From NCBI GenBank assembly GCA_003488145.1, contig DNMQ01000511.1, positions 1-6,719 of the forward strand: a stretch of 6,719 nt of DNA, written 5' to 3'. How positions within the stretch are numbered: the stretch's first letter is position 1; each line of letters starts with the position of its first letter. Both the position numbers and the translations under genes were made by a program. The notes under the pieces were generated by a model. It did no database searches. It was not told the origin of the DNA and was given only the letters and a program-made list of their open reading frames with translations. Of this stretch, positions 6,477 to 6,719 are shown piece by piece. This DNA is from Pseudomonas sp. Its GTDB lineage: Bacteria; Pseudomonadota; Gammaproteobacteria; Pseudomonadales; Pseudomonadaceae.

Positions 6477-6719
6477 CTACCTTCCCAACGCCTTCTCCAC
6501 CGCTGCGATCAGGCGCGGGTCATCCGGCGCGACCTTGCTGGAAAAATGCGCGACGACGCGCCCTTCCCTATCGACCACGTACTTGTAAAAGTTCCAGCGC
6601 GGCGCTGTTCCGGCCTGCGCGGCCAGCTGGCGAAACAACGGCGTCGCATCTCCACCCCGTACTGGCTGTGTCTGGGTCATGGTGAAGGTCACACCGTAAT
6701 TCACGTAGCAGACCTCGGC
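6477..6719 (-). CDS. Glutathione peroxidase family protein, C-terminal part (runs off the right edge)
   Basis: The last 80 codons are present; the start lies beyond 6719. The family reduces hydrogen peroxide and organic or lipid hydroperoxides using glutathione or thioredoxin. The visible part holds NYGVTF (family NYGVxF) and [16 protein letters not shown], whose Trp-Asn belong to the catalytic tetrad (Cys/Sec, Gln, Trp, Asn). The peroxidatic Cys is outside the window. A Cys three residues before NYG sits where thioredoxin-dependent bacterial and plant members keep their resolving Cys, suggesting thioredoxin rather than glutathione as reductant (inference). An internal in-frame GTG at 6704 is not a real start. 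It is convergent with the porin gene, 48 bp apart, with the shared terminator between them. Which paralogue it is (BtuE/Gpo-like) cannot be fixed from the fragment. Confidence 0.9.
   Translation of the reverse strand, partial: AEVCYVNYGVTFTMTQTQPVRGGDATPLFRQLAAQAGTAPRWNFYKYVVDREGRVVAHFSSKVAPDDPRLIAAVEKALGR

Noticed and set aside
1..6719. Mobile element, CRISPR array, phage or defence system
   Set aside because: No transposase, integrase, spaced direct repeats, tRNA-attachment duplication or defence domains are visible, and gene content is typical Pseudomonas chromosome.

Overview
The window is ordinary chromosomal DNA from a GC-rich gammaproteobacterium of the Pseudomonadaceae. Protein sequences read like Pseudomonas or Stutzerimonas; the genus split is a guess. 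RNase D (374 aa with a GTG start), YcgL, the YcgN-type cysteine-cluster protein and the SseA-type sulfurtransferase are all typical of this family. From memory, and not checked, the order peroxidase / FadL-like porin / sulfurtransferase / rnd / ycgL resembles the P. aeruginosa PAO1 region around PA1287-PA1295.

Layout. Positions 1-3996 hold six genes on the minus strand. In transcription order they are rnd (RNase D), ycgL (overlapping rnd by 4 bp), a small exported Met/Gly-rich protein, ycgN, an exported M1/M61-like metallopeptidase, and the 5' end of a low-specificity L-threonine aldolase gene (ltaE) that runs off the left edge. Gaps of 50-105 bp and the absence of a convincing terminator between them allow co-transcription, although hairpins lie in two of the gaps. 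Positions 3997-4137 form a divergent promoter region. To its right, on the plus strand, are sseA (tandem-rhodanese 3-mercaptopyruvate sulfurtransferase) and, after a 197-bp spacer with AT-rich stretches that probably carries its own promoter, a FadL/OmpP1/TodX outer-membrane transport protein. A strong bidirectional terminator separates this porin from a convergent glutathione-peroxidase-family gene that runs off the right edge.

How the genes fit together. rnd and ycgL look translationally coupled, and ycgN lies two genes further on. The exported proteins (Met-rich protein, metallopeptidase, FadL-like porin) are cell-envelope functions of unknown or broad role. The FadL-like porin beside a thiol peroxidase suggests, but does not show, a link to oxidised lipids.

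I see no mobile element, CRISPR array, RNA gene or defence system. The most under-described items are the Met-rich exported protein, the single-domain exported metallopeptidase, the intergenic hairpins (one resembling a degenerate Pseudomonas REP unit) and two small palindromes upstream of the porin gene.
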